Origin: Roseinatronobacter alkalisoli
Lineage (GTDB): Bacteria > Pseudomonadota > Alphaproteobacteria > Rhodobacterales > Rhodobacteraceae
NCBI RefSeq assembly: GCF_028745735.1
Contig: NZ_JAQZSM010000005.1
Span: 1 to 64,000, forward strand
DNA: 64,000 nucleotides
Direction of reading: 5' to 3'
Shown: in pieces, positions 25,756 to 34,512 of the stretch
Position numbering within the stretch: the first letter of the stretch is position 1
Layout of the letters: each line of letters begins with the position of its first letter
Notes under the pieces: model-generated
What the model saw: only the letters and a program-made list of their open reading frames with translations
Told to the model about the DNA's origin: nothing
The model's database searches: none
Translations under genes and position numbers: made by a program

Positions 25756-26020
25756 AGCGGGATTTCACATTTGGTCAGGAACAGGAAGCCTAACCCAGCT
25801 GACCTGCCGCCAAAAGGGGAATTCGCGCAGCAGCTTTGCTGTTCTGCCTCTGGCGGCAAAATGATAACACCCACGCGCAGGGTCGTCTGGCGTGGTTGCT
25901 TTTGCATTCAGGCGCGGTCATGTCCGGTGGACCCGCAGGTCGCAGAACGGCCGGACTCATGGCGCGGCGGCCGCTTTCGGCCTTTGCTGCGCCCCGGCAT
26001 TGCCGTTTCCCGGTTGTTGA

Positions 26021-27469
26021 TTAGGCGACCATGGCCTTGTCGCGGCCCATCGCTGCGGCGATGTCTGATCCTTGCGCCGCAAACCGCTGCACATCGTCCG
26101 AAACCTTGTCGATCAGCGCTGCGTCATGGCTGACCAAGGCGATTGACAGCCCTTCATCGCGGGCCAGATCGGCCAGCATCGTGATGACGTCGCGTTGGGT
26201 AATGGGGTCAAGGCGCGAGGTCGGCTCGTCTGCAAACAACATGCGCGGTTGTGCCAGCATCGCGCGCAGTAGGGCAAGCCGTTGCAATTCGCCACCCGAC
26301 ACTGCACCGGGCCTGCGCGCCAAAAGTGCGGGATCAAGGCGCAGGCGGGCCAGCAGGGTTTCGATCCGCCCTGCGGGGGCCCGATGAAGTCGCGCCACAT
26401 CCGTAAGGGTCTGGCCCAGACTGCGCTTGCGTGCAAAGGCCGCGACGGGATCCTGATACAGCTTCTGGCACGCTGTCGGGGGCAGGTACGGTGCGCGGAT
26501 CACCTGCCCTGCATCGGGGGGCAGCAGGCCCAGAAGCGCATCGCCAAGACTGGATTTTCCACAACCCGATGGCCCGGTGATACCAAGGATACGCCCGGTC
26601 TGCAGCGTCAGGTCAAGCCCTTCCACCAGCACCTGTCCCCGCCGGGACAGTGTCAGACCCTGGGCGCGCAGGACCGTTTCCCCGGTCCCGGCACCTGTTT
26701 TCCGTGCGGGCAAGTGTTCCGGATCGGCGGCGATCAGGTCGCGGGTATACGCGGCTTTTGGGTCGGCAAAGACCTGCTCAGTCAGACCGGTTTCGATCAC
26801 GGTCCCTTCGCGCAACACGATCAGCCGCCCGCCAATCATGCGGGCAAGTGCAAGATCATGGGTAATGACCATCAGCCCGCCGCCCTGGCCGAGTTCCCCC
26901 AGCAGCAGTGCGGCAACATCGTTGCGTCGGGCGGCATCCAGCCCCTTCGTCGGTTCATCAGCAATGACAATCGGTGCCCCGCCTGCGCGGGCGGCGGCAA
27001 TGGCCACGCGCTGCGCCATGCCACCCGACAATTCATGCGGATAGCGCGCCACGGCCGCGCCCAGCCCGAAGGCCGCCAGATCGTTTCCTGCCTGCATACG
27101 GGCTTGCGCGGGGGCAAGGCCACGGACCAGCCTGTGTGCCTCTGCCACCTGCGCGCCAGCGCGCATCAGTGGATCAAGTGACAGCCAGGGTTCCTGTGGC
27201 AAGACCGCAATCTCGCGCCCCCACAGCTTGCGGAATGCCGCCCGGTCTGCGCCTGCGCGCAGGCTGCGATTGCCCAGTCTGACCTGTCCTTCAGCGCGCA
27301 GGTTTTCCGGCAACGTGCCCATGATGGCCTGCGCCAGCAGGCTTTTGCCCGAACCCGTCTCGCCCAGAATGACCAGCGGCTCGCCCGGTTCAAGTGTGAC
27401 GGAGACAGGGTCCAGCAGTCGGTTCGTGCCGTCGAAAACCGCAATGTCGGTTGCGTGCAGAAGTGTCAT
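26021..27469 (-). CDS. Fused double ATP-binding protein of a nickel/peptide-type ABC importer
   Basis: About 482 residues from ATG 27469, which overlaps the permease stop (ATGA); the long open frame up to 27829 is antisense-frame noise inside the permease. Two complete ATPase units are fused. The first has Walker A GETGSGKS, signature LSGGMAQR and Walker B IVIADEPTKGLD. The second has [17 protein letters not shown] and LFADEPTSRLDP. In most Dpp/Nik systems these are separate D and F proteins. The second unit has an unusual VSGGE signature and lacks the usual C-terminal substrate-type extension, as does the first. It energises the two permeases at 27466-29192. Confidence 0.92.
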   Translation of the reverse strand: MTLLHATDIAVFDGTNRLLDPVSVTLEPGEPLVILGETGSGKSLLAQAIMGTLPENLRAEGQVRLGNRSLRAGADRAAFRKLWGREIAVLPQEPWLSLDPLMRAGAQVAEAHRLVRGLAPAQARMQAGNDLAAFGLGAAVARYPHELSGGMAQRVAIAAARAGGAPIVIADEPTKGLDAARRNDVAALLLGELGQGGGLMVITHDLALARMIGGRLIVLREGTVIETGLTEQVFADPKAAYTRDLIAADPEHLPARKTGAGTGETVLRAQGLTLSRRGQVLVEGLDLTLQTGRILGITGPSGCGKSSLGDALLGLLPPDAGQVIRAPYLPPTACQKLYQDPVAAFARKRSLGQTLTDVARLHRAPAGRIETLLARLRLDPALLARRPGAVSGGELQRLALLRAMLAQPRMLFADEPTSRLDPITQRDVITMLADLARDEGLSIALVSHDAALIDKVSDDVQRFAAQGSDIAAAMGRDKAMVA

Positions 27470-28266
27470 GCTTTTTGTCCTCCGGCCAGCAGGGTCAACC
27501 CCAGAAGCAGTGCAAATGTGGCAAGCACCGGGGTCAGCAGCGCCATGGGGGCTTCGCGCCAGTAGGGCAGCAGTTCCACCATCATCAGGCCCAGTTCGGG
27601 CGTGGGCGCGCGCATTCCGACACTGACAAACCCAAGTGCCGCGATGCCCATGATCGCCGTGGCCGTGCCAAAGGCGGCAGCAGTCAGCATCAGGGGGGCA
27701 ATTTCGGGCCAAAGATGCGTGCGGAACACATAGGGCCAGCGAAACCCCAGCAGCCGCGCTGCCTGCACTGCCGGGCTGGCCAGCGTGGACCGCGTGGCCG
27801 CGCGCGTCAGGCGAAAGAATTCCACCCATAAAACCAGCGACAGCCCCGCCCAGAAGCCCATGGCAGTGCCCGGCATGATGGCCAGCACGATCAGCACCAG
27901 CAACAGCCCTGGTAGTGCCATCAGCGCATCGGCAAGGATCATCAACAAGCGTTCGACCCAGCCGCCCCGCGCAGCAGCCAGCGTGCCAAGGACCAACCCG
28001 GCCGCGCCAGCCGTGACCACAGCCGCCAGCGCGATGGCAGGCGACAGGCGCAGCGCATGCGCCAGCCGGTGCCAGAGCGACCGGCCCAGATGGTCATAGC
28101 CGAAGGGGGCGCCCGAGTCCGGCCCGGCCAGCGATTTCATCAGCGACTGCGCGAAGGGATCACCGGGCACCAGTAACGGACCAACAAGCGCGAAACCCAG
28201 CATCAGTGCCAGCACCACAGCCCCGATCGCGCGACCTGGCGGCAGGGTATTGGAAAATGTCGTCAT
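27466..28266 (-). CDS. ABC importer permease (DppC/NikC type)
   Basis: A 266-residue inner-membrane protein. The N-terminal DppC-type segment reads LVPGDPFAQSLMKSLAGPDSG before GYDHLGRSLWHRL, the usual external loop followed by the D-x-x-GR tract. About five to six membrane spans follow, and AARLLGFRWPYVFRTHLWPEIAP is the docking loop. Four-base overlaps join it to the upstream permease and the downstream fused ATPase. It transports an unknown nickel-complex, peptide or metallophore; see the Zur-like site at 30810. Confidence 0.92.
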   Translation of the reverse strand: MTTFSNTLPPGRAIGAVVLALMLGFALVGPLLVPGDPFAQSLMKSLAGPDSGAPFGYDHLGRSLWHRLAHALRLSPAIALAAVVTAGAAGLVLGTLAAARGGWVERLLMILADALMALPGLLLVLIVLAIMPGTAMGFWAGLSLVLWVEFFRLTRAATRSTLASPAVQAARLLGFRWPYVFRTHLWPEIAPLMLTAAAFGTATAIMGIAALGFVSVGMRAPTPELGLMMVELLPYWREAPMALLTPVLATFALLLGLTLLAGGQKA

Positions 28267-29192
28267 CTTGCCCCCCTCGGATCGATCCGTGTGACAGCCA
28301 GATCAATCAGCGCGTTGACCAGCACAAAGCCAAGACCCAGCATCAGCGCGGTGCCTTGCACCATCGGCACGTCGCGTGCAAAGACCGCATGGACCAGCGC
28401 ATGCCCGATGCCCGGCCAACCAACGATGGATTCAATCACCACGACACCTTCAACCAGTGTGACGAATTGCAGACCCAGATAGGTCAGCAGTGGCACCGAA
28501 ACATTGCGCAGACCGTGCCGCCACAGAACCTGACGGCGCGACAGCCCTTTCCATTGGGCGAAGTGGTAGAAGGGCATCGCCGCAATGCTGGCCATGGCAT
28601 CGCGGGCAATCCGGGCATTCACCGCAGCCAGTCCCAGTGCCAGCGCCAGAGCAGGCAGGATGAAATGCCGCGCCTGTCCGTGGCCTGCCGCAGGCAGCCA
28701 GCCAAGCTGCACCGACAGCACAAGGATCAGGATCAGCGCCATCAGGAATTGCGGAATAGCCTTCAGGGCCGCGGACACAACAAGCAGCCCCCGGTCCAGC
28801 GCGCCCCCCGGCCGCAGCCCTGCAAGCACGCCCAGCGGCGGGCCGATCAGTAATGACAGGCCGACTGCGGTCAGTGCGAGCCAAAGTGATGCCCCCAGTT
28901 GATGGGTGATTTCCGCGATCACCGGCTGCCCCGATACCAGCGATACGCCGAAATCGAAGCGCAGCAGATCGCCCATCCATTGCGTGAAAGCCGGGAACCA
29001 ATGCCCCCCCAGCCCCAGTTCTGCGCGCACCGCATCGGCGGCGGCGGTATTCACATTGTCGTATCCGTAGCGCCCCGCCGCAATGCGCCATGCGGCGTCA
29101 CCCGGCAGGCTGCGCATCATGGCGAAAGTTGCCGCCCCGACAAGGACCGCCACGGTGGCGGCCTGTACCAGTCGCGAAATCAGGATATTCAT
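28263..29192 (-). CDS. ABC importer permease (DppB/NikB type)
   Basis: About 309 residues from ATG 29192, overlapping the binding-protein stop by four bases; the extended open frame to 29234 lies within that gene. The DppB hallmarks are an N-terminal membrane span, ATFAMMRSLPGDAAW, GDLLRFDFGVSLVSGQPV, and the docking loop FAQWKGLSRRQVLWRHGLRNVSVPLLTYLG in its usual place. The end ALVHAVFARDVPMVQGTALMLG is typical. It pairs with the DppC-type permease downstream. Confidence 0.92.
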   Translation of the reverse strand: MNILISRLVQAATVAVLVGAATFAMMRSLPGDAAWRIAAGRYGYDNVNTAAADAVRAELGLGGHWFPAFTQWMGDLLRFDFGVSLVSGQPVIAEITHQLGASLWLALTAVGLSLLIGPPLGVLAGLRPGGALDRGLLVVSAALKAIPQFLMALILILVLSVQLGWLPAAGHGQARHFILPALALALGLAAVNARIARDAMASIAAMPFYHFAQWKGLSRRQVLWRHGLRNVSVPLLTYLGLQFVTLVEGVVVIESIVGWPGIGHALVHAVFARDVPMVQGTALMLGLGFVLVNALIDLAVTRIDPRGAR

Positions 29193-30697
29193 TCGGTGAA
29201 CCGCAGCCTTGCCAGACCGAAATTGCGTTCCCACGGGTCAATCACCGCCCCGTCGATTCCGGCCTTGACTGCCAATGTCTGCTGATACCAGGCAATCGGG
29301 ATCACCGGCAGTTCGGTTTGCAGAATGGCGCTGACACGCGCGCGATCCGCGTCTGTCCCTTCGCCACGCGCAATGGCTTGCGCCAGTGCCACAATCTCGG
29401 GGTTATCCCAGCCCATCGCGCCCCAGTCACCGGTGGGCGCATAGTCCGACAGGATAGTACCGATCGGTTCGGGGATCAGCGCGAAGTTGCGCGCCAGAAG
29501 GCCCAGTTCCAGCGTGCCGGCCTGATGGCCCGCCGGAATTTCCGACGAGTTGGTGCTGTTGATCGTCAGTTCCACCCCGATGGTGCGAAATTGCTGTTCC
29601 AGCACAGCGGCTACAAGCGGCAATTCCGGCCGGTCCGGGTAGGTGGTCAGCGTCAGGGCAAAGCGCTGTCCGTCGCGGGCCAGAATGCCATCTGCGCCCG
29701 GTGCCCAGCCCTGTTGCGCCAGCAGCGCCTGCGCTGCGGCAACGTCATATTGCAAAGGATCCATCCCAGCATTGTGCCATGACCCGATGGCAGGCGGGAA
29801 CAATTGATCCGCCCCTTCGGGGTAACGCAGCACCGCTTGCGCAAGGCCTGCGCGATCAATGGCAAGGCTAAGCGCCTGCCGCGCTTCCGGCGTGTTCAGA
29901 AACGGATGCGCGGCGTTCACCTTCAACAGCAGCGTGCGCGGAATCGCCACCGATATTACCTGCACCGCTTCAGATTGTGACAGGCGCGTCACACTGGCTG
30001 GGTCGAGGTTGAAAACGAAATCCGCATCGCCCGATTCCGCCATCAATGCGCGTGTCTCTGCCCGGCTGACGGCGGTATAGCTTACATCCGGTACATGGGG
30101 TTGCGCGCCCCAGTAATCGGCAAAGGCTGTGGCACGTAGCGACAAGGGCGGCGTCAGATCGGTTATGCGGTAGGGGCCGGTGCCTATGACCGCCACGGCC
30201 TGCCCGTCCGGACCATAGGCGGCAGGGGCCAGAATCTGCGTCCGGCTTTCGGCCAGAAACGCAGGCAGCGCGGCGCGTGGTTCCGTCAGGGTGATGACCA
30301 CGGCATCATGGTCCGCTGTGATTGCCGCAACCGGCAACCCGCTGATGGGGCCGGGCTTAGCCCGCGCGATTTCCAGTGCATTGACTACTGCCGCAGGCGT
30401 CATCGGGCTGCCATCATGGAAACTGACATTCTCGCGCAGGGTGAATCGCCATGTCAGACCATCCTCTGATGTGTCCCATTCTGTGGCAAGACCCGGCAGC
30501 AACCGGCCCTGCGGATCTGCATCCACCAGCGTTTCAGCGATACCCATATTGGTGAAGATATGGCCGGTGGTCGAAGGGTCGGGCGACTGAATTTCAAACG
30601 GCGCGGCAACGCCTATCATGCTATCCGCAAGCGCAGGCGTGCCAAGTGACAGACCGAGCAGAGCGGCGATGAGCGGGCGTTTCAACTGTATCATCAT
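29189..30697 (-). CDS. Family 5 (nickel/peptide type) substrate-binding protein, possible metal or metallophore binder
   Basis: A 502-residue periplasmic protein with a signal peptide of about 24 residues ending TPALA. Family 5 marks are TGHIFTNMGIAETLVDADPQG, LLPGLATEWDTSEDGLTWRF, LRENVSFHDGSPMTPAAVV, GTGPYRI and QALSLAIDRAGLAQAVLR. The size and the NMGIAETLV tract resemble nickel/opine-type binding proteins (NikA/CntA group) as much as peptide-binding DppA. A zinc-regulator-type palindrome lies 113-135 bases upstream in the only promoter region of the operon. Import of a metal chelate rather than peptide is therefore favoured. The specific ligand cannot be read from sequence. Confidence 0.88.
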   Translation of the reverse strand: MMIQLKRPLIAALLGLSLGTPALADSMIGVAAPFEIQSPDPSTTGHIFTNMGIAETLVDADPQGRLLPGLATEWDTSEDGLTWRFTLRENVSFHDGSPMTPAAVVNALEIARAKPGPISGLPVAAITADHDAVVITLTEPRAALPAFLAESRTQILAPAAYGPDGQAVAVIGTGPYRITDLTPPLSLRATAFADYWGAQPHVPDVSYTAVSRAETRALMAESGDADFVFNLDPASVTRLSQSEAVQVISVAIPRTLLLKVNAAHPFLNTPEARQALSLAIDRAGLAQAVLRYPEGADQLFPPAIGSWHNAGMDPLQYDVAAAQALLAQQGWAPGADGILARDGQRFALTLTTYPDRPELPLVAAVLEQQFRTIGVELTINSTNSSEIPAGHQAGTLELGLLARNFALIPEPIGTILSDYAPTGDWGAMGWDNPEIVALAQAIARGEGTDADRARVSAILQTELPVIPIAWYQQTLAVKAGIDGAVIDPWERNFGLARLRFTE

Positions 30698-30809
30698 GAT
30701 ATCCTAAGGTCATAGCTTCGTTGCAGGTCAAAGCACCGCGTTCATGCGTGGCGGCGCCCGGTCCCACAGTTTCAGGCCGACGACATGCCGGGGATTCGGG
30801 AAGATAGTA

Positions 30810-30832
30810 GTTATGTAATATGATAACATTAC
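30810..30832. promoter_or_regulatory. Zur-box-like palindrome in the metal-importer promoter
   Basis: A 23-base imperfect palindrome starting GTTATGTAATATG and ending ATAACATTAC. By eye it agrees at 17 of 22 informative positions with the Zur consensus that has ATGTTATA and TATAACAT half-sites, and 7 of 11 base pairs are symmetric. On the minus strand it overlaps the spacer between a TTGCGT hexamer (about 30833-30838) and a TAACTA hexamer (about 30810-30815). Repressor binding here would block the promoter of the 30697-26021 operon. The rest of 30698-30958 holds no gene. Confidence 0.6.
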
Positions 30833-30958
30833 GCAAGAGGGACACAGGGCAACGTGTATAATTGCGCCGGAAATGCAGATGCCCGCTACACCCGCACATG
30901 GCGCAGAAAACCGGGCGCCGGATTTCCGGACCTTGTATGTCATGCAGTTGGAATAGAG

Positions 30959-31002
30959 AAAGACACCCGTTCACCCCATTTGGGTGCGATCATAGTGTCT
31001 TT
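30959..31002 (-). terminator. Likely terminator of the lacI-type gene
   Basis: A nested inverted repeat immediately after the regulator stop codon. The outer arms AAAGACAC and GTGTCTTT (eight pairs) enclose an inner CACCC-CATTT-GGGTG stem. On the minus strand the outer arm ends in TCTTTCTC, a short pyrimidine tract. The structure separates the regulator from the metal-importer promoter downstream. Confidence 0.5.
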
Positions 31003-31004
31003 AG

Positions 31005-32021
31005 CTAAATACTTGATCTGATAACAAGATTTGGCGCAACAAGGATGTGTTCGGGCGATTTTCGGCCTTCTATCCGCGATAGTAGTGTGCGCGCGGCGAT
31101 TTCACCCAATCTGGGCGCGTCCTGATTAATGCTTGTCAGATCGATCAGATGCATGCGGGCCGGGGGGCTGTCATCGCAGCCGATGATGGCCAGATCTGCG
31201 GGCACGCGAATGCCGCTGGTTTTCGCCAGGTTGATCATGGGGACGGCGTGCAGATCACTCCAGCAATAGAACGCGGTGGGGCGGTCGGGCGCGCGCAACA
31301 GCGTCAGCATGTCCGCCTCCATCTGCGCTGTCCGGTCCGGCAATCGTATGATGCGGCTATATTGTTCCAGCCCGGCGTTAACCATGGCATAGGTATAGCC
31401 CGCTTCGCGTTCAAGAACGACATCATGGTCACTAAGCCGCGTGTGTTGCAGGCTGGTCATCATGATATCGCGGTGGCCGCGCGCAATAAGGGCGTTGACC
31501 GCCATCTGCGCACTTTCGCGGTCGTCGGAATTGACTGTGTCATAGACCTGCGACACCGGTTCGTGGTGGCCGATGACGACCATCGGAATTTCACCCGCCG
31601 CCTGTGCCATCGGCGCAGAACCCAGATGTGGCGAAATGAGAATCAGCCCGTCCATCTGGAAATCGACCATCCGTTCGATCAACGAGGTTTCCAGCTGTTC
31701 TTCGGCTTCACCCACGCCGATCATGGTCTTGTAGTTCAGCGCCCGGAGTGTGGCGTCGATACCCGCAATCACATCCGACAGAAACGGGTTTGCCATCTCG
31801 ACCAGCAGAATGCCGACTGTTCTGGTTTTGCCGCGCATTCCACGGGCTGCCATATTGGGGCGATAGCCCAGAGTTTCGATTGATTTAAGAACCTTGGCGC
31901 GCAATGCGTCACTGACGCCGTAAGCATCGCGCAGCACTTTTGACACGGCTGCGACAGAAACGCCTGCGTCATCCGCGACAGTGCGGATTGTGACTTTGGT
32001 CTTGGGTGTTTGCGTCGGCAT
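31005..32021 (-). CDS. LacI-family transcriptional regulator of the rhamnoside unit
   Basis: About 338 residues from ATG 32021; the upstream open frame to 32324 is noise that would cross the promoter. The LacI helix-turn-helix is TIRTVADDAGVSVAAVSKVLRDAYGVSDAL at residues about 11-40, with the hinge ETLGYRPNMAARGMRG. A periplasmic-binding-protein-like sugar domain follows (TVGILLVEMANPFLSDVIAGIDATLRALNYK, GLILISPHLG, FYCWSDLHAVPMINLAKTSG, IIGCDDSPPARMHLIDLTSINQD in short blocks). It is divergent from the alpha-L-rhamnosidase gene, with a perfect palindrome on the shared promoter, so it probably represses the rhamnosidase and CUT1 genes until the sugar is present. Confidence 0.92.
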   Translation of the reverse strand: MPTQTPKTKVTIRTVADDAGVSVAAVSKVLRDAYGVSDALRAKVLKSIETLGYRPNMAARGMRGKTRTVGILLVEMANPFLSDVIAGIDATLRALNYKTMIGVGEAEEQLETSLIERMVDFQMDGLILISPHLGSAPMAQAAGEIPMVVIGHHEPVSQVYDTVNSDDRESAQMAVNALIARGHRDIMMTSLQHTRLSDHDVVLEREAGYTYAMVNAGLEQYSRIIRLPDRTAQMEADMLTLLRAPDRPTAFYCWSDLHAVPMINLAKTSGIRVPADLAIIGCDDSPPARMHLIDLTSINQDAPRLGEIAARTLLSRIEGRKSPEHILVAPNLVIRSSI

Positions 32022-32085
32022 TTCATGGCGCTCCCTCGTTGCTGAACAAAAATACAGAAAAACGCTTGCCAGACAATCCGTTTTG

Positions 32086-32105
32086 TATAATGTTCTACGT
32101 AGAAC
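32086..32105 (+). promoter_or_regulatory. Promoter -10 box and perfect LacI-type operator
   Basis: A consensus TATAAT at 32086-32091 is followed directly by the perfect 14-base palindrome GTTCTACGTAGAAC at 32092-32105, with a central CG as in LacI-family operators. Flanks TATA on both sides extend the symmetry. A TTGCC-type hexamer lies upstream with a short spacer. Repressor bound here would cover the start of transcription of the rhamnosidase operon, and autoregulation of the divergent repressor is also possible. Confidence 0.75.
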
Positions 32106-32162
32106 GATATACGAAATATGGTCCGGTCTCTCAGACCCGCGGACCGGACATCGGGGGGATTT

Positions 32163-34457
32163 ATGAATATCGACGCAAAAACCCGTGGATTCGGACGGAA
32201 TTCGCTGCGCGTGCGTGACTGGACAGGGCAGATGATTGCGCCGCTTGCTGATGCAGGTGCGGGGTCGCAGGCAAGCTTTGTTGCGACGGATTTTCAATAT
32301 GACGGCGGCAATGCCGTGTTGCATGTTTCGGCGCAGGGTTTGTACCGGGCTTTCATCAATGGCAGGCGGGTGGGCAATGATGTCCTGACGCCGGGATGGA
32401 CCTGCTATGACGACCGCATCGCTTATCAGAGCTATGATGTGGCGGATCTGTTGCGCAAAGGTGCAAACCGTATCGAAATCTGGCTGGGTGATGGCTGGTA
32501 TAGGTCAACATTGATGTGGCGTGACATCAAGATCACGAATACATGGGGTGACCGGATTGCCGCGATCGCCGATCTGGTTGTCGATGGCCAACCGCATCTG
32601 GCGACATCCGGGGCGTGGGCGTCTGGTTTGTTGCCGGTGACGAAAACCGGAATCTACTGGGGCGAGGATTTTGATGCCCGCCTTGACACGCTGGACGCGA
32701 CCGACGGGGTAGAGGTGCTGGCGTTCAACACCGCCCTGCTGGTTCCGTCCGAAACTCGTCCGGTCACCGAATTGCCACCGATTGCCCCGGTCAAAAGCTG
32801 GCAGGACAGTGCAGGGCGCAGGATTTATGACTTTGGCCAGAATGCAGTCGGCTATCAGCGGATCACGGTGAGGGGTGCTGAGGGCGCAAGGCTGTATATT
32901 GACCACGCCGAGGTGCTGGACAAGGACGGTGCCTTTGACAACCGCAACTACCGAGCGGCGCGCGCGGCATTTTCCTATACTTTGAAGGGGCAGGGCGAAG
33001 AAACCTGGGCACCGATGTTTTCCTTTGTCGGCTTTCGCTATGCGCGCGTTGCCATCACCGGCGATGCAGAACTGATCGACATTGTTTCCGTCCCTGTTAC
33101 ATCAGTGCCGCAAATTGCGGGCGGGTTCGATTGTGCTGTGGCCCCTGTGAACCGGCTGGTGGAGAATACCGTCTGGTCACAGCGGGGCAATTTCATTGAA
33201 GTCCCGACCGATTGCCCGCAGCGCGATGAACGCCTTGGCTGGACAGGCGATGCGCAGGTTTTTGCGGGAACCGCGTGCTGGCTGGCCGATTCCGAAGATT
33301 TCCTGCGCAAATACCTGCGCGATGTGATGCATGACCAGCGGCCGGATGGCGGCATTTCGCATTTTTCACCTGATCCGACCCTGCGCGCGCATTCTGCCGC
33401 GCCGGGGGACTGGGCGGGATCGACTGGCTGGGGCGATGTGATTGTCATCATGCCATGGCAACTTTATCTGCATTACGGGCGCGACGACGTGCTGCGCGAA
33501 TGTTTTCCCGCCATGGTCAGATGGCTGGACTACCTGTGGAGCATTTCTGACGGTCCCATCATCCGCCCGCATGCGGTCTGGGGTGAGAAGGGATTCACCT
33601 TCGGGGACTGGTTGCAGCCCACAGGCGATAGCCGCAAACCGCGGCCAACAGTGTCCGACGACTGCGCCGCAACCCTGTATCATGCGATTTCCACTGATCT
33701 GGCCGGGAAAATCGCGCAGATCATTGGCGCGCAGGCAGAAGCAGACCGCCTTGCTGCCCGCGCCACGGAGATACGCCGCGCATTTTCTGCGGAATATTTT
33801 TCGGCCACCGGGCGGCTGGCGCATAATGACCAGACATCTTACGCGCTGGCGTTCCTGTATGACCTTGTGCCTGATCAGCATTTCGAGGCCGCGAAAGCCT
33901 ATTTCCGCCGGGTCATCGAGGATGCTGACTACCTGATCGGCACAGGCTTTATCGGCACGCCGGCCCTGTTGCCCGCGCTGACCAAGCTGGGCATGACCGA
34001 TCTGGCAGAACGGGTGTTTCTGAACCGCAAGGTGCCGGGCTGGCTGTATCAGGTTGAACGGGGTGCCACGACGATCTGGGAACGTTGGGATGCCATTGGC
34101 GAGGATGGCACAATCTATGACCCGATGATGAACAGCTACAATCACTATGCCTATGGCGCGGTGTGTCAGTGGTTGTTCGAAGATGTTGCCGGTGTCCGCC
34201 CCGTGCCCGAAGCGCCGGGTTTTGACCGGGTGCGGCTGAACCCCACCATCCTGCCGGAACTTGGGCAGGTGTCGATGTGGCATGATTGCCGTCACGGGCG
34301 GATCGAAGCCGCGTGGAAGATGGACGGGAACCGCGTGATTTACACTGTCACGCTGCCCGAAGGTTGCGAAGGTGAGATTGTCGCCGGAAGTCTGAAAAAC
34401 GCCAGCGCCGAGGGGCGGCTTCCGGCTGGACGACACGAAATAAGCTTCGATCTGTGA
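32163..34457 (+). CDS. GH78 alpha-L-rhamnosidase, probably cytoplasmic
   Basis: About 764 residues from ATG 32163 (GGGGGA upstream); an in-frame start at 32118 is less likely. The N-terminal beta domain has HVSAQGLYRAFINGRRVGND and WLGDGWYRSTL. The six-hairpin catalytic domain carries the GH78 motif DCPQRDERLGWTGDA at about 349-363, with the acidic catalytic residues, and the second motif TTIWERWDAIG near 636. A C-terminal beta domain ends the protein. GH78 enzymes release terminal L-rhamnose from glycosides. There is no signal peptide, and the protein is shorter than secreted GH78 enzymes, so it should hydrolyse rhamnosides that the adjacent CUT1 importer brings in. Confidence 0.93.
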   Translation: MNIDAKTRGFGRNSLRVRDWTGQMIAPLADAGAGSQASFVATDFQYDGGNAVLHVSAQGLYRAFINGRRVGNDVLTPGWTCYDDRIAYQSYDVADLLRKGANRIEIWLGDGWYRSTLMWRDIKITNTWGDRIAAIADLVVDGQPHLATSGAWASGLLPVTKTGIYWGEDFDARLDTLDATDGVEVLAFNTALLVPSETRPVTELPPIAPVKSWQDSAGRRIYDFGQNAVGYQRITVRGAEGARLYIDHAEVLDKDGAFDNRNYRAARAAFSYTLKGQGEETWAPMFSFVGFRYARVAITGDAELIDIVSVPVTSVPQIAGGFDCAVAPVNRLVENTVWSQRGNFIEVPTDCPQRDERLGWTGDAQVFAGTACWLADSEDFLRKYLRDVMHDQRPDGGISHFSPDPTLRAHSAAPGDWAGSTGWGDVIVIMPWQLYLHYGRDDVLRECFPAMVRWLDYLWSISDGPIIRPHAVWGEKGFTFGDWLQPTGDSRKPRPTVSDDCAATLYHAISTDLAGKIAQIIGAQAEADRLAARATEIRRAFSAEYFSATGRLAHNDQTSYALAFLYDLVPDQHFEAAKAYFRRVIEDADYLIGTGFIGTPALLPALTKLGMTDLAERVFLNRKVPGWLYQVERGATTIWERWDAIGEDGTIYDPMMNSYNHYAYGAVCQWLFEDVAGVRPVPEAPGFDRVRLNPTILPELGQVSMWHDCRHGRIEAAWKMDGNRVIYTVTLPEGCEGEIVAGSLKNASAEGRLPAGRHEISFDL

Positions 34458-34471
34458 AGTTGCACAAGGAT

Positions 34472-34493
34472 AACCGGACGAGGAGGTCCGGTT
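34472..34493 (+). other. Intercistronic hairpin between rhamnosidase and binding-protein genes
   Basis: AACCGGAC and GTCCGGTT form a perfect eight-pair stem with the loop GAGGAG. There is no T-run, and a GGAGGA ribosome binding site follows for the binding protein at 34513. The stem may stop exonucleases and raise the binding-protein message over that of the enzyme. The loop itself is purine-rich and SD-like. Confidence 0.5.
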
Positions 34494-34512
34494 GATAATG
34501 GGAGGAACCGAA

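Noticed and set aside
27470-27829. N-terminal 120-residue extension of the fused ATPase reading frame
   Set aside because: It is antisense-frame noise overlapping the DppC-type permease gene; ATG 27469 overlaps the permease stop as ATGA and begins the ATPase fold directly.
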